Source: Anaerolineae bacterium
GTDB taxonomy: Bacteria; Chloroflexota; Anaerolineae; Anaerolineales; Anaerolineaceae
NCBI GenBank assembly: GCA_013178185.1
Contig: JABLXC010000010.1
Coordinates: forward strand, 1 to 64,000
DNA length: 64,000 nucleotides
Direction of reading: 5' to 3'
This document shows positions 22,511 to 30,710 of this stretch, in pieces. The position numbers and the translations under genes are program-made. Every line of letters begins with the position of its first letter. Within the stretch, counting starts at the first letter, position 1. The notes below the pieces were generated by a model. It was not told where the DNA came from, did no database searches, and worked only from the letters and a program-made list of their open reading frames with translations.

Positions 22511-24136
22511 ATGGGACGTAGAAAAGGGGATTTCAACGAAGAGGTTAAGCATACCTTGTTCCGGGAGGTCAACGGTCACTGCGCGGCACCAGGCTGCGAT
22601 AAGTTCACGTCGGCCGGAAAGGCTGGCCAACCGGGTAAAGCCTATTCCACTGGCAGGGCCGCCCATATTTGCGCAGCTTCAAAAAAGGGCCCCCGCTACG
22701 ATCCAAACTTGTCGGAACCTGAGCGTAAAAGCAGTGCAAATGGAATTTGGCTGTGCGGCCATCATGCAGATGAAATCGATGCCGATAAAGGGCGTTTTTC
22801 CGCGCCCGAGCTGCGTGAATGGAAGCAAGAAGCGATCGAGCGCGCGCGCAGTCGAATCGACACTAAACCGTACCGATACCAGGACGCCATTGACCTGGTC
22901 CGTCAACTCCTTCCGATTGCTGGCCATGTGCCGCGCCCGCTGTCCGGTGCGGTGCACGATCTTATCCGCACAGAGGACATGGCGCTGCAGGCGCTGGATC
23001 CCCGATTTATAGTAGAAAGCGAATTTCGCCGTGAAGGTCAGCGTGTCATTTACCTATCGGCTGCCGATGAACCGATCGACATTAACATGACCATCACTGG
23101 CAGCCACGTGCTGGAGTTTTGGGAGCAGCACCAGCGCCGGGAGGATCATGGTATAGCCATGTCTCTGCCGACTGACGCGTTCCGCTTTGACGGCTCGCCG
23201 TTGTTCGCCGAACTATTCTCGGTGCCCGGTGGCACTCTTTGCGTCGGACCAAAAACCCGAAAGGCACTCAATACCTTCGAACTGCACCAACCCACAACTG
23301 GTGAAGTGAAGCGATATGAACCGTTCATGGGCACCTTGCAGTATGGGCAACAGAGTGTGACCTTTGAAGGCTCTGCCTGTGACGGCATATTCAAATTGTC
23401 CTACCAGTGTCTGCGCGGCTCACCGGTCACATTCCCCCAGGTGACCCTCGCCATCCATCATGTGGAGTTGTGGGAGGGACGCCCGATCGCACATTTACCC
23501 TACCTGGCGTGTGTGCTGGAAATCTTCACGTTGGTCGCGGCCGGTTGGCGCCTGCATACCGCGTTGATGATCGAAGGGAAAAATGCCTTTTCCGGCGATG
23601 TGATTTTCAACCTGCAACAAAAGGCCTTTTTCGAAACGGATCTCCACTTCCTGGAGTACACGTCTTTGTGTCAGCAACTGGCGAAGCGTTGCGGCATCGA
23701 GGTCCACTTTATGAGCACCATCACTTTTACGTTGCGGCAGCTCGATGAAATGCGTACTGTCCTGCGTCTCTTTGCGGGCGCAAAACTGGAATGCGGACAG
23801 CATAATGCGCCGGTCGGGCTGGAACACCCGATACCTCAAGATATCATCCTCTTCGAACAGCCGAAAAAGGCGGACGACGTGCCGGAAAGCATCGTGTGCA
23901 CCCGTCGTGGTGGGACACTCGATTTGTTTGGTAAGAAACACCAGCTGCCGGACACCTATATCGAGCTAACTTCTGTGCGGATGCGATATTCGACAGTTAC
24001 ATCGGGCAACGGACGATCGCGGGTGCGTGTCGTGTTCGAACGTGCGCCTGACTGCCGTTGTTTTGCCTACTATGAACGGCGCCATTGGCCACCACACCTG
24101 GTGCCGGAAAGAGGCTTCGCTGATGATGCGTCGTGA
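22511..24136 (+). CDS. HNH endonuclease fused to a large unknown domain
   Basis: The N-terminal ~120 residues form an HNH nuclease of the type seen in Cap5-like effectors: CAAPGC zinc-type cysteines, AAHI (first catalytic His), GPRYDP and NGIWLCGHHADEID. The remaining ~420 residues are not recognised; I cannot see a clear SAVED domain. By analogy the C-terminal part could be a sensor that switches on DNA cleavage. Three short-spaced or overlapping genes follow on the same strand. The ATG follows GAAAGG. Base composition is GC-rich. Confidence 0.75.
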   Translation: MGRRKGDFNEEVKHTLFREVNGHCAAPGCDKFTSAGKAGQPGKAYSTGRAAHICAASKKGPRYDPNLSEPERKSSANGIWLCGHHADEIDADKGRFSAPELREWKQEAIERARSRIDTKPYRYQDAIDLVRQLLPIAGHVPRPLSGAVHDLIRTEDMALQALDPRFIVESEFRREGQRVIYLSAADEPIDINMTITGSHVLEFWEQHQRREDHGIAMSLPTDAFRFDGSPLFAELFSVPGGTLCVGPKTRKALNTFELHQPTTGEVKRYEPFMGTLQYGQQSVTFEGSACDGIFKLSYQCLRGSPVTFPQVTLAIHHVELWEGRPIAHLPYLACVLEIFTLVAAGWRLHTALMIEGKNAFSGDVIFNLQQKAFFETDLHFLEYTSLCQQLAKRCGIEVHFMSTITFTLRQLDEMRTVLRLFAGAKLECGQHNAPVGLEHPIPQDIILFEQPKKADDVPESIVCTRRGGTLDLFGKKHQLPDTYIELTSVRMRYSTVTSGNGRSRVRVVFERAPDCRCFAYYERRHWPPHLVPERGFADDAS

Positions 24137-24311
24137 GTGGCCGGCGATGGAATTTCCCGCTTCAATGGTGCGTGGTTCGATCGACCATGAGCGAAATCGA
24201 CAGGTGCGCGTTCGAACCATCCGCTCCGGCACGTTCCAGCGCATCATCCAAAGCGCAACGACCTCCTGCGTCGTGACCATTCCATCCATCGTCGACGGTC
24301 GGGAGGTGTGA
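24123..24311 (+). CDS. Small basic protein in the HNH cassette (62 aa)
   Basis: This short gene overlaps the end of the HNH gene by 14 bases and ends one base before the next ATG, which suggests translational coupling. The AAAGAGG upstream of 24123 is a plausible ribosome site. The 62-residue product is Arg-rich with a Thr/Val/Ile C-terminal stretch. The function is unknown, and the gene is inferred mainly from its tight fit between neighbours. Confidence 0.5.
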   Translation: MMRREWPAMEFPASMVRGSIDHERNRQVRVRTIRSGTFQRIIQSATTSCVVTIPSIVDGREV

Positions 24312-24312
24312 G

Positions 24313-25380
24313 ATGGTGGAATGGACGACGGTCAATTTCATGCGGCCAGACGTGTTATGGCGTTTTCCGAATGGGCCGGTTGCGCTCGATCCCTTTAAAG
24401 GCGACGACGATTACTGCGATGGCGTCAGGGTCTCAGGTCTGCCGCTCAGTGCGTTGGTGATGGTGGGAGAGAAAACACCCAACCTCGGTGTCCACCTTCA
24501 ACTGGCCGATACCCGACAGTTTGTCAGTCGAGGGAAACTGAAAACGAGCGCCACGGTTGCCGGGGAGGTGGTCCAATACGACGAGGATTTGGTATGGATC
24601 CGCCGCAAAACGTCCCTACGCATGAACACCACGCTGATCTTCATGGCGAACCAGCTCTATGGATCGGCGGCCAATGGTTTGGCCCATATCCAGAAGCTCG
24701 CCCACGATCATTGTGAGGCCCAGCAGAAGGCCTGGCGCGATATAGCGATGGTGCTGCTGCATCGAGGGCCAATGTTGTCCTCCCAATTGAACGTAGCGGT
24801 GCCTACCAACATCAGCGTGTCAACCGTAGTTCGGGATACCATCGAACGGGCTTATTGCGAAGCCAATGGCATGGGTGCGGAACACACTGAGCGGGTAGGT
24901 ACCGGACGCTACCAGCGGGAAGGCGCGCTTCCCCGCGAAGAGGTGGAGGCCATGGCGTTTGCCGGCGAGTTCGTCAGTCTATTTATGAATCCGGCCGGCG
25001 AGTTGGACGGCCGATTGTTGCGACCGGTCGGCGGTTATCGCAGCGGCGCATTGTTTTCGCGGTGGAGAAAGCCCGCGATCCTGGAGGACGTGCGGGAGGA
25101 GTGCCTGAACGCAGGCGCGGACAAAGATGCGGACCTGGTGGAACGATACCTGGACAAACGTTTTCCCAATTGGCGTTCGCCGCCGTCGCAGGCCGTGCCG
25201 AGCAAAGACGACGCGTGGGTCGTGTTGAATGTGCCCGAAAATGCCTCGTTCCAGGAAGCGCAGCTCAGCTATCGACGTTTAATGAAAATCTTTCACGAAG
25301 ATAAAGGCATTGTGGAGCACAGTTACTTTGCCCAAAAGCTCAATGACGCAATGGAAGACTTCAAACGCAACCGAAAATGA
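24313..25380 (+). CDS. J-domain protein with unknown N-terminal region
   Basis: The last ~60 of 355 residues resemble a DnaJ-type domain (WVVLNVPENASFQEAQLSYRR, then LMKIFHEDK and helical ALNDAMEDF-like residues). The HPD tripeptide that activates DnaK reads HED here, so Hsp70 stimulation is doubtful. The N-terminal ~290 residues are unrecognised. The ATG follows GGGAGGTG. It lies between the HNH fusion and a VWA protein gene in one apparent operon. Confidence 0.65.
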   Translation: MVEWTTVNFMRPDVLWRFPNGPVALDPFKGDDDYCDGVRVSGLPLSALVMVGEKTPNLGVHLQLADTRQFVSRGKLKTSATVAGEVVQYDEDLVWIRRKTSLRMNTTLIFMANQLYGSAANGLAHIQKLAHDHCEAQQKAWRDIAMVLLHRGPMLSSQLNVAVPTNISVSTVVRDTIERAYCEANGMGAEHTERVGTGRYQREGALPREEVEAMAFAGEFVSLFMNPAGELDGRLLRPVGGYRSGALFSRWRKPAILEDVREECLNAGADKDADLVERYLDKRFPNWRSPPSQAVPSKDDAWVVLNVPENASFQEAQLSYRRLMKIFHEDKGIVEHSYFAQKLNDAMEDFKRNRK

Positions 25381-25410
25381 AAAGTGGGCTTCGCTCGGGG
25401 ATAGGGTGTT

Positions 25411-26130
25411 ATGGCTAAGAAAAAAGCAGGTCCCGGACAAAGAACGCTGTCACCGGAAGAAAAGCTAGCTGCACTTCTGGCGGCGCCGGTGGCAGAGGGA
25501 AAAAAGGACCGGCCGCTTGTATACGCAGGAAACCATCGACTTGTCTTTGCGCTGGATGCAACCGCATCGAGACAGCCTACTTGGAGGGTAGCGCAAAGCC
25601 TCACGGTTCAGATGTTTGACGCGCTGCCAGAAGGGTTGGAGATCGCATTGGCCTACCACAGCGGTGGACGGATGCGGCCGTGGTCTCAATTTACGCGTGC
25701 GGCAGATCGGCTCCGGAAAGAGATTACACAGGTGAAGTGTGAAGCAGGTGAAACCGCATTGAACCCCATTTTAGGCCAGTGTATGGAAATTCCATCGCTC
25801 CGGGCCATGATCTACATTGGGGATTGCTTCGAAGAAGATGAAGACGATGCCATCAATCTCGCTCATAAGCTCCACTTGAAAGGTGTACGCTGTTTTTTCT
25901 TCCAGGATCGACTATCCCCGCATTCAGAGATGGACTATGTCAGTCAAGTGTTCGGTGAAATCGCAAAAATAACTGAGGGCGCATTGTTTGACTTTGATCA
26001 GCGATCACCTAAAAGGACAGGGGAGGAAATGCAGGCGATAGCGCGCCTGGCGGCTGGTGGAATTGCAGCGCTGCAGCAAGATTCTAGAAATCTTCCTGGT
26101 GCAATTCGGGTTCTTGAAAAGCTAAAGTGA
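25411..26130 (+). CDS. VWA-domain protein
   Basis: The 239-residue protein contains a von Willebrand A-like core: LVFALDATASRQPTW (residues ~43-57, a DxTxS-type metal site), a central GGRMRPWSQF region, and MIYIGDCFEE as the second conserved strand. VWA proteins bind partners through a Mg ion and often work with AAA+ or chaperone-like proteins. It follows the J-domain gene by 30 bases, with AGGGTG as ribosome site, and is the last gene of the cassette. Confidence 0.75.
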   Translation: MAKKKAGPGQRTLSPEEKLAALLAAPVAEGKKDRPLVYAGNHRLVFALDATASRQPTWRVAQSLTVQMFDALPEGLEIALAYHSGGRMRPWSQFTRAADRLRKEITQVKCEAGETALNPILGQCMEIPSLRAMIYIGDCFEEDEDDAINLAHKLHLKGVRCFFFQDRLSPHSEMDYVSQVFGEIAKITEGALFDFDQRSPKRTGEEMQAIARLAAGGIAALQQDSRNLPGAIRVLEKLK

Positions 26131-26212
26131 AAGTAACTGAAGTAAACTGTTGAGAGAGCACATAATCAAATTTCGCTTTATTCCGGGCAGTCTGCCCGCA
26201 AAGGAGAGCATC

Positions 26213-26383
26213 ATGAATTCACTGGGATTTAGCGTATCGCCCTCCTCAATAGTGAGTTTACAAGGATTGAATGGCTTTCCGTTCCCAAGCTGACCTTACT
26301 TGGAACGCCATCGGCAGGACTGGAACAACATTCTGAAGGCAACACGGCAGCAGGCGCTGGATGACTTTAAAAAAACCGTGTAG
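26213..26383 (+). pseudogene. Short gene interrupted by an in-frame TGA
   Basis: AAAGGAG sits seven bases before the ATG at 26213. The frame runs 26 codons to TGA (26291-26293) and then continues 29 coding-like codons (PYLERHRQDWNNILKATRQQ ...) to TAG at 26381. The second half is helical and phasin-like in character. Most likely a TGG Trp codon mutated to TGA. Readthrough or a 26-residue peptide are alternatives. Confidence 0.5.
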
Positions 26384-26410
26384 CTGAGTAGGTCGTTATG
26401 AAGAACAACA

Positions 26411-26433
26411 AAAGGGCGGCATTGCCGCCCTTT
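26411..26433. terminator. Bidirectional terminator
   Basis: AAAGGGCGGC-ATT-GCCGCCCTTT has perfect 10-bp arms, with A and T runs serving both strands. It separates the HNH/J/VWA cassette from the - strand gene at 26445. Confidence 0.85.
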
Positions 26434-26444
26434 CAATTGGGTTG

Positions 26445-26741
26445 TCAATCGGGCTCATGTTGCCACCAAAGTGAAAGGTATGCATCTCGCAGGCGGGTAT
26501 CTGTAAACTGAGGAACAGCGTAAACACCCCGATCTTTGTCATGAATCGCAAGCTGAATTGCTACAAGCTTGGCGTAGGGGACCGACCAATTGATTTCGCC
26601 TTCAATATCGGGGAAGGCACCGGCACTACTATTTAGGAATTGCACGATAGCAACCCGCTCATCGTGGGTCAGGTTCGTTGTTTCGATCATGCGCGCCTGG
26701 GTGCGACATTCCTTGATAAATTGCTCTTTCACAGCGCCCAT
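26445..26741 (-). CDS. Hypothetical protein (98 aa)
   Basis: Unknown soluble protein. It is helical in the first 40 residues, with two cysteines at most and a C-terminal Trp pair. The ribosome site is weak. It directly abuts a strong terminator at its 3' end. No motif suggests a function. Confidence 0.5.
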   Translation of the reverse strand: MGAVKEQFIKECRTQARMIETTNLTHDERVAIVQFLNSSAGAFPDIEGEINWSVPYAKLVAIQLAIHDKDRGVYAVPQFTDTRLRDAYLSLWWQHEPD

Positions 26742-26802
26742 GACGGCCTGCCTATAGTTTATCGTGGTTGAATGTAGTGAATACTATGTGAAATAAAGGA
26801 AA

Positions 26803-27243
26803 CTATTGCTGAGATTGATTTCTTTCGTTTCGCAGAATCGCTTCTTTTGCCTTCGGATAAAATTGCAGAATGCCAACAAGGGCAGCGGACAGAATCGGCA
26901 CCCCGGTTACTGCCGTGTACTCTATTCCACCTGCAATTGAAAGTTTGGCGAGGCCAACTATATACACGATAGCAAGTCCTAGTATACCTAAACACTTAAT
27001 TGCGTCATCCGGAGCATACTTATCTCGGTTCCTCTTAATCAAAGTCGACAACAATGCCTGCCCGTCTGGTAAATGCATCCACATGATGTGGCGAATCGAG
27101 AGTACAACTAACATTATCATCACATAAATATTTTGAATCCCGAACAGGATGCCAAAGAAAGAAACATAAATTGCCGCTCGACGGAATAAAGTCATTGTGA
27201 ACCCAGTTTCTTTGAATCCTTTAACTCGTTTGACACTTTCCAT
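26803..27243 (-). CDS. Membrane protein of unknown function (146 aa)
   Basis: There are hydrophobic helices at about residues 25-50, 82-100 and 108-128, with a charged N-terminus and a Gln-rich tail, so it is an inner-membrane protein. The ATG follows AGAGGT. It lies in a run of small unknown - strand genes upstream of the transfer region. Entry exclusion is conceivable but unsupported. Confidence 0.55.
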   Translation of the reverse strand: MESVKRVKGFKETGFTMTLFRRAAIYVSFFGILFGIQNIYVMIMLVVLSIRHIMWMHLPDGQALLSTLIKRNRDKYAPDDAIKCLGILGLAIVYIVGLAKLSIAGGIEYTAVTGVPILSAALVGILQFYPKAKEAILRNERNQSQQ

Positions 27244-27749
27244 TCAAGACCTCTAAGTTTTGATCATTCATTTTCTTTGTTTCCCTGTCGGTATACCCCT
27301 TAATACTTGCACGTCAATGACCGGCTGAGGAACGGCTGTTCGACCGGTGCAGAACAGAGCTTCGACCATGCATGATATGAGCGCAGCGGTGCGTGCATAA
27401 TCTAGCGAACATTAATTGAATCACCGTTTGGGGCACGAAATCATCCCCGCAAGGACCTCGTGCAAAAATCGGTCGAGCGCTATCAACGAAACTCGCACAT
27501 GGCGCCTGACTTGAGTACCACCACGAATACGCGCAGTAGTAATTTTAAGAACACGTCCCGTAGCTAAGCACTGGTATTCGTACAATTAAGTTTTGAACTA
27601 AACGATCAGTAGCCCTAAAAAATATTTGTTCGTGGGCCATATTTCTAAGAAATAAATTGTAGTGAATTCAGTAAATCTACCGTGTGTGTCTGATACTTCC
27701 CGAAGGTACAGTTCCATTGCTACGGATAATTCTCTACCTTGGCAGAGCA
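27244..27749. other. 506-bp stretch without a gene
   Basis: I see no supported reading frame, strong hairpin or repeated element here. It may contain the promoter of the - strand membrane-protein gene at its left end. Confidence 0.4.
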
Positions 27750-28145
27750 CTAATTGTCACCAAGAAGGGCTAACGCCTTATCGTGAATTGATCTAAAAAC
27801 GTCCAGAGCGTGCTGAGGTCGAATGATGTGATCGTGCCTCTGGAACGATCCATTTGGATCGCCTTTCCAATTGGAATGCAGGGAATAAAGAATGGTTTTC
27901 TTGTAGTAATCTATTTCTACTTTGCAAGCATCTAAGATTTCTTGTGGGCTGCCAGATTCAATTGCGTGCCCCAACCGATCCAGATTGTGCAGGGAGTCTG
28001 ACAACCACATGACATCGAGACTAACCTGGTCTTGATCCATCTGCTTATAGTTGCCGTTATATGCACTATTCAAACGAATTGCCGTTGCTACTTCAGAAAT
28101 ATACACAAGCAGCTGACCTAAGTCGGAGTAAAAGTCAGTTTTCAT
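27750..28145 (-). CDS. Hypothetical protein (131 aa)
   Basis: Unknown helical protein with coding-like composition. The sequence shows alternating helices with acidic and aromatic residues and a His/Arg patch near residues 104-112. No signal peptide or membrane helix. The ribosome site is weak. It is the last gene before the intergenic DnaA-box palindrome. Confidence 0.5.
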   Translation of the reverse strand: MKTDFYSDLGQLLVYISEVATAIRLNSAYNGNYKQMDQDQVSLDVMWLSDSLHNLDRLGHAIESGSPQEILDACKVEIDYYKKTILYSLHSNWKGDPNGSFQRHDHIIRPQHALDVFRSIHDKALALLGDN

Positions 28146-28291
28146 GTAAGAGTGCCCTTATTTTGGGGAATTTCAAAGAAACTGGATTTTCATAACGCCA
28201 AATCTATTTGCTCGTTGGCTTATCGGTTTGATCAAAACATCGCTATTCATGTAGAGGCACAGCAATACTATAGTTTGAGTAAGTGTTCACA

Positions 28292-28320
28292 GCCTTATCC
28301 ACAGTTTCTGTGGATAAGGC
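28292..28320. other. Palindrome with two inverted consensus DnaA boxes
   Basis: GCCTTATCCACAG and CTGTGGATAAGGC are perfect 13-base arms around TTT. Each arm contains TTATCCACA, the exact high-affinity DnaA box. It lies just past the stop of the DUF1173 gene, so it could be a terminator, but there is no T-run. DnaA binding or an origin role is a sequence-based possibility. Confidence 0.6.
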
Positions 28321-28334
28321 AAATATCAAATCTT

Positions 28335-29639
28335 TTAAGTAAACATTTCCGCTTGCTCGCTTTCAACAACTGAAGTGGATGTAGCCTCAGGTCCTGAGGT
28401 AAGTACCTTTGTCTGACAACTCGTTTTTGAATCAGGCTTTTGTTCTTGCAATTCCGGAATTGAAAAAACATCGGAGCCATCAGTCTGGATGGCGGTAATC
28501 TCATAGCCCGATGAGGCTTCAATAGACTCAAGCTGTTCTAAAATATTTTCGCTTGGTTCTGGCGGTAGGAGATAAATGGGATGTGGGATATCCCCCATAT
28601 CCGTAAGAATCGCACTTGGCATGAAATTGGATCTTGGGACATTGAATCGAAGTGGTTTAATAAAATGCCTATTCTGGCCAATAAGCTGAGTGCAAAGCCT
28701 GGCTTCTGCAGTGGATTCGATTGGTATCCAGTTCTCTTCCGAGAGCATGAGGGACATCTCAATTACATGAGGAGCCTTAGAGGCTGAAAGGTAAAAGGTT
28801 GAAATAATCATGAGGTGATACCGTTCGTTTTCGTTCCAAAGCGATAAGACCTCGTCAAAATGCTTTGCCACGTTTTTGTAGGTTTTGTCTTCCATAAAGA
28901 AAGGGTCATTTGGCAAATGTTTTACTATCAGCTTCTTTCCGATCCTGGCTTCTGAAAAGGACTTTACTTCACCCACCAAAATGCCGATTTTAACTTCGTC
29001 TGAATCGATGCTGAGTTTTGAGAAGTACTTATTCAACCTAGTGGCAATTTTTTCCTTGTCATCTAACTTGAACATCTCGGGTATCAGAATTCTATCCAAT
29101 ATTGGAATCTGCTTGGATACTAGCTTTGCAGCAGATTCGAGTAAGGCACGGCGCACAGTAGACCAATTACGACGTGAAAATTCCTTTTGGGTAAATTTGT
29201 TTAGTCCGGATGAATCATACAAATAGTGAAGGAATGCCCGGAGGGACATCTTTGAATTTTGTGCCTTAACTGTGGTTACTTCTGTACCATTTGATTCGGG
29301 AGGAGCCTTGCCTGGTTTCTTTGTTAAACTAAACTCTAGCCTTAGCGTCGTAATTCCGGTTGCTTCATCCTCGGATATTGCACTTTCCTTTAGCGGAGTC
29401 AAACCAGTAAGTTCTGGTGGAAGCTCATAGATTGCGCAACTTGGATTGTGACTCACTGCAGAGTTAGGCATTCTCTTAACAATGTAGTGGTCTCCCAGCT
29501 TGGATATGTACATGGGAATGCCCTTAGGGTTGCACAAACAAAGAGGCCGTTGTTTATTCTTATAGGCATTTGCTAATAGTGCTTGGTAGTCGGGCGATGT
29601 TTTCTCTGTTACTACTCCTTCTATGCAGAATTCTGTCAT
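28335..29639 (-). CDS. DUF1173 family plasmid protein
   Basis: The protein resembles the DUF1173 family found near conjugation genes. The N-terminal segment PLCLCNPKGIPMYI...IVKRMPNSAVSHNPSCAIYE (from about residue 32) carries four conserved-looking cysteines and a His, a possible metal site. The tail (after ~395) is Ser/Glu/Thr-rich. The role of the family is not established. I prefer the ATG at 29639; a GTG 12 bases earlier would overlap the transglycosylase stop. Confidence 0.75.
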   Translation of the reverse strand: MTEFCIEGVVTEKTSPDYQALLANAYKNKQRPLCLCNPKGIPMYISKLGDHYIVKRMPNSAVSHNPSCAIYELPPELTGLTPLKESAISEDEATGITTLRLEFSLTKKPGKAPPESNGTEVTTVKAQNSKMSLRAFLHYLYDSSGLNKFTQKEFSRRNWSTVRRALLESAAKLVSKQIPILDRILIPEMFKLDDKEKIATRLNKYFSKLSIDSDEVKIGILVGEVKSFSEARIGKKLIVKHLPNDPFFMEDKTYKNVAKHFDEVLSLWNENERYHLMIISTFYLSASKAPHVIEMSLMLSEENWIPIESTAEARLCTQLIGQNRHFIKPLRFNVPRSNFMPSAILTDMGDIPHPIYLLPPEPSENILEQLESIEASSGYEITAIQTDGSDVFSIPELQEQKPDSKTSCQTKVLTSGPEATSTSVVESEQAEMFT

Positions 29640-29647
29640 GGCAAGAC

Positions 29648-30112
29648 TCACTTTTGGGTAAGTTGAAGATAAGTGTTTTTTACATCATTGGCATATCGTT
29701 TCACTCTCCGAATAGTAGTTTCATCATTTTTAACGCCTGCATGATATCTTCCGACTGCTTCCCAATTTCGCCCATAACTTGCAAAACTCTGAGCAAGTAT
29801 CCACGCACCTACATTCGCGTTTATGCAGGGATTTTCTAAAAGCTTTTCAGTTATCCCATAATTTTGAAGTTTGTCGAACCAGAACGGGTTAATTTGCATT
29901 AGCCCTTTATCTCCAACTGAGTTACTAGCTGATGGATCGAGCCGGCTTTCAATGTGAGCAATTGCTTTTAGTAGATTGGGGTCAATGTCGTACCTATTTC
30001 CTGCATCAATAAAACATTCGTCAAGCTGATCGGCAGCTTTCAGAGGAGGCGCTAGAGAAATAAGCACTGAAATCGTTAGCATCTGGAGAAGATGTTTATA
30101 GATTCTTTCCAT
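29648..30112 (-). CDS. Lytic transglycosylase of the transfer system (VirB1/Slt type)
   Basis: It opens the peptidoglycan so the secretion channel can be built. A signal peptide (residues ~1-27, ending near KAA) precedes an SLT domain with the catalytic Glu55 in AIAHIESRLDP, then GLMQINPFWF and the AVGRYHAG motif. I start at ATG 30112, after AAAGAG. It overlaps the neighbouring small membrane gene by 17 bases and is coupled to the DUF1173 gene. Confidence 0.88.
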   Translation of the reverse strand: MERIYKHLLQMLTISVLISLAPPLKAADQLDECFIDAGNRYDIDPNLLKAIAHIESRLDPSASNSVGDKGLMQINPFWFDKLQNYGITEKLLENPCINANVGAWILAQSFASYGRNWEAVGRYHAGVKNDETTIRRVKRYANDVKNTYLQLTQK

Positions 30113-30314
30113 TGCGGGACTCTTTGTAGTTGGTAACCAGAAAATCAATTACAACCGCCATACATCCTGCCGCAATCAGCAATGCTAAATATCCCGCAAA
30201 TTCTCTGGATTGGTCGTTTTGAAAAGGATTCATCGTTGCTGTGATTGAAAAAAAGCAGCCAGCAAATATCAAAAATCCTGCTTTAACTTTCTTTGTAAAT
30301 AACTTGTTCGACAT
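30096..30314 (-). CDS. Small membrane protein (72 aa)
   Basis: The 72-residue protein has two hydrophobic helices (about residues 12-27 and 41-60) between basic ends. It overlaps the transglycosylase start by 17 bases, so the two are likely translated from one mRNA. The function is unknown. Confidence 0.6.
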   Translation of the reverse strand: MSNKLFTKKVKAGFLIFAGCFFSITATMNPFQNDQSREFAGYLALLIAAGCMAVVIDFLVTNYKESRNGKNL

Positions 30315-30334
30315 ATTAGCCTCTGTTCAGGTGA

Positions 30335-30363
30335 TTGAAACTGATGACAATACGACCTATAAT
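30335..30363 (+). promoter_or_regulatory. Sigma-70 promoter for the gene at 30382
   Basis: TTGAAA (30335-30340), a 17-bp spacer and a perfect TATAAT (30358-30363), 18 bases before the ATG at 30382. Confidence 0.8.
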
Positions 30364-30381
30364 TGGAAATGGGTTAAGAAT

Positions 30382-30675
30382 ATGCGTGGTTACAATATGA
30401 CCTTCAGAAAAATTGTATTCTTTGTATGCGGATGCTTGGTTCTATTAGCTTTTTTGCTAGATCTAAATGTTCTGGCAGGGTTGGGCGTTGTTTTGGCAAT
30501 TGTTTATGCGGCTTTACAGGGAACGAGGCCCGGTCTAAAAGACGAAAGGTTTGTTCCTGAACTTGGCTTATATGACCCAAGCACTGGCGAGTATATTTCC
30601 GGAAGTCGTCCAGCCGGCTCATTTCCTCGATATGTACCGGCTTCAGGACTAAATGACCGAGTGTCCGACGACTAA
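30382..30675 (+). CDS. Small membrane protein (97 aa)
   Basis: With the start at ATG 30382, just after a strong promoter, the protein has two closely packed hydrophobic helices (about residues 9-43) and a soluble C-terminal tail with GLYDPSTGEYISGSRPAGS. A longer upstream frame would run through the promoter and is unlikely. It is the only + strand gene inside the transfer region. A short standalone gene with its own promoter could be an entry-exclusion or immunity protein; this is inference only. Confidence 0.6.
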   Translation: MRGYNMTFRKIVFFVCGCLVLLAFLLDLNVLAGLGVVLAIVYAALQGTRPGLKDERFVPELGLYDPSTGEYISGSRPAGSFPRYVPASGLNDRVSDD

Positions 30676-30710
30676 ACGCAACATTCGAAGTCATCCACTC
30701 TCTGAAAAAA

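Noticed and set aside
28335-28531. Short antisense and same-strand frames across the DUF1173 gene
   Set aside because: They lie wholly inside a well-supported long gene and have low-complexity composition.
30241-30381. N-terminal extension of the 30382 membrane protein
   Set aside because: It would include the clear TTGAAA/TATAAT promoter and overlap the divergent gene.
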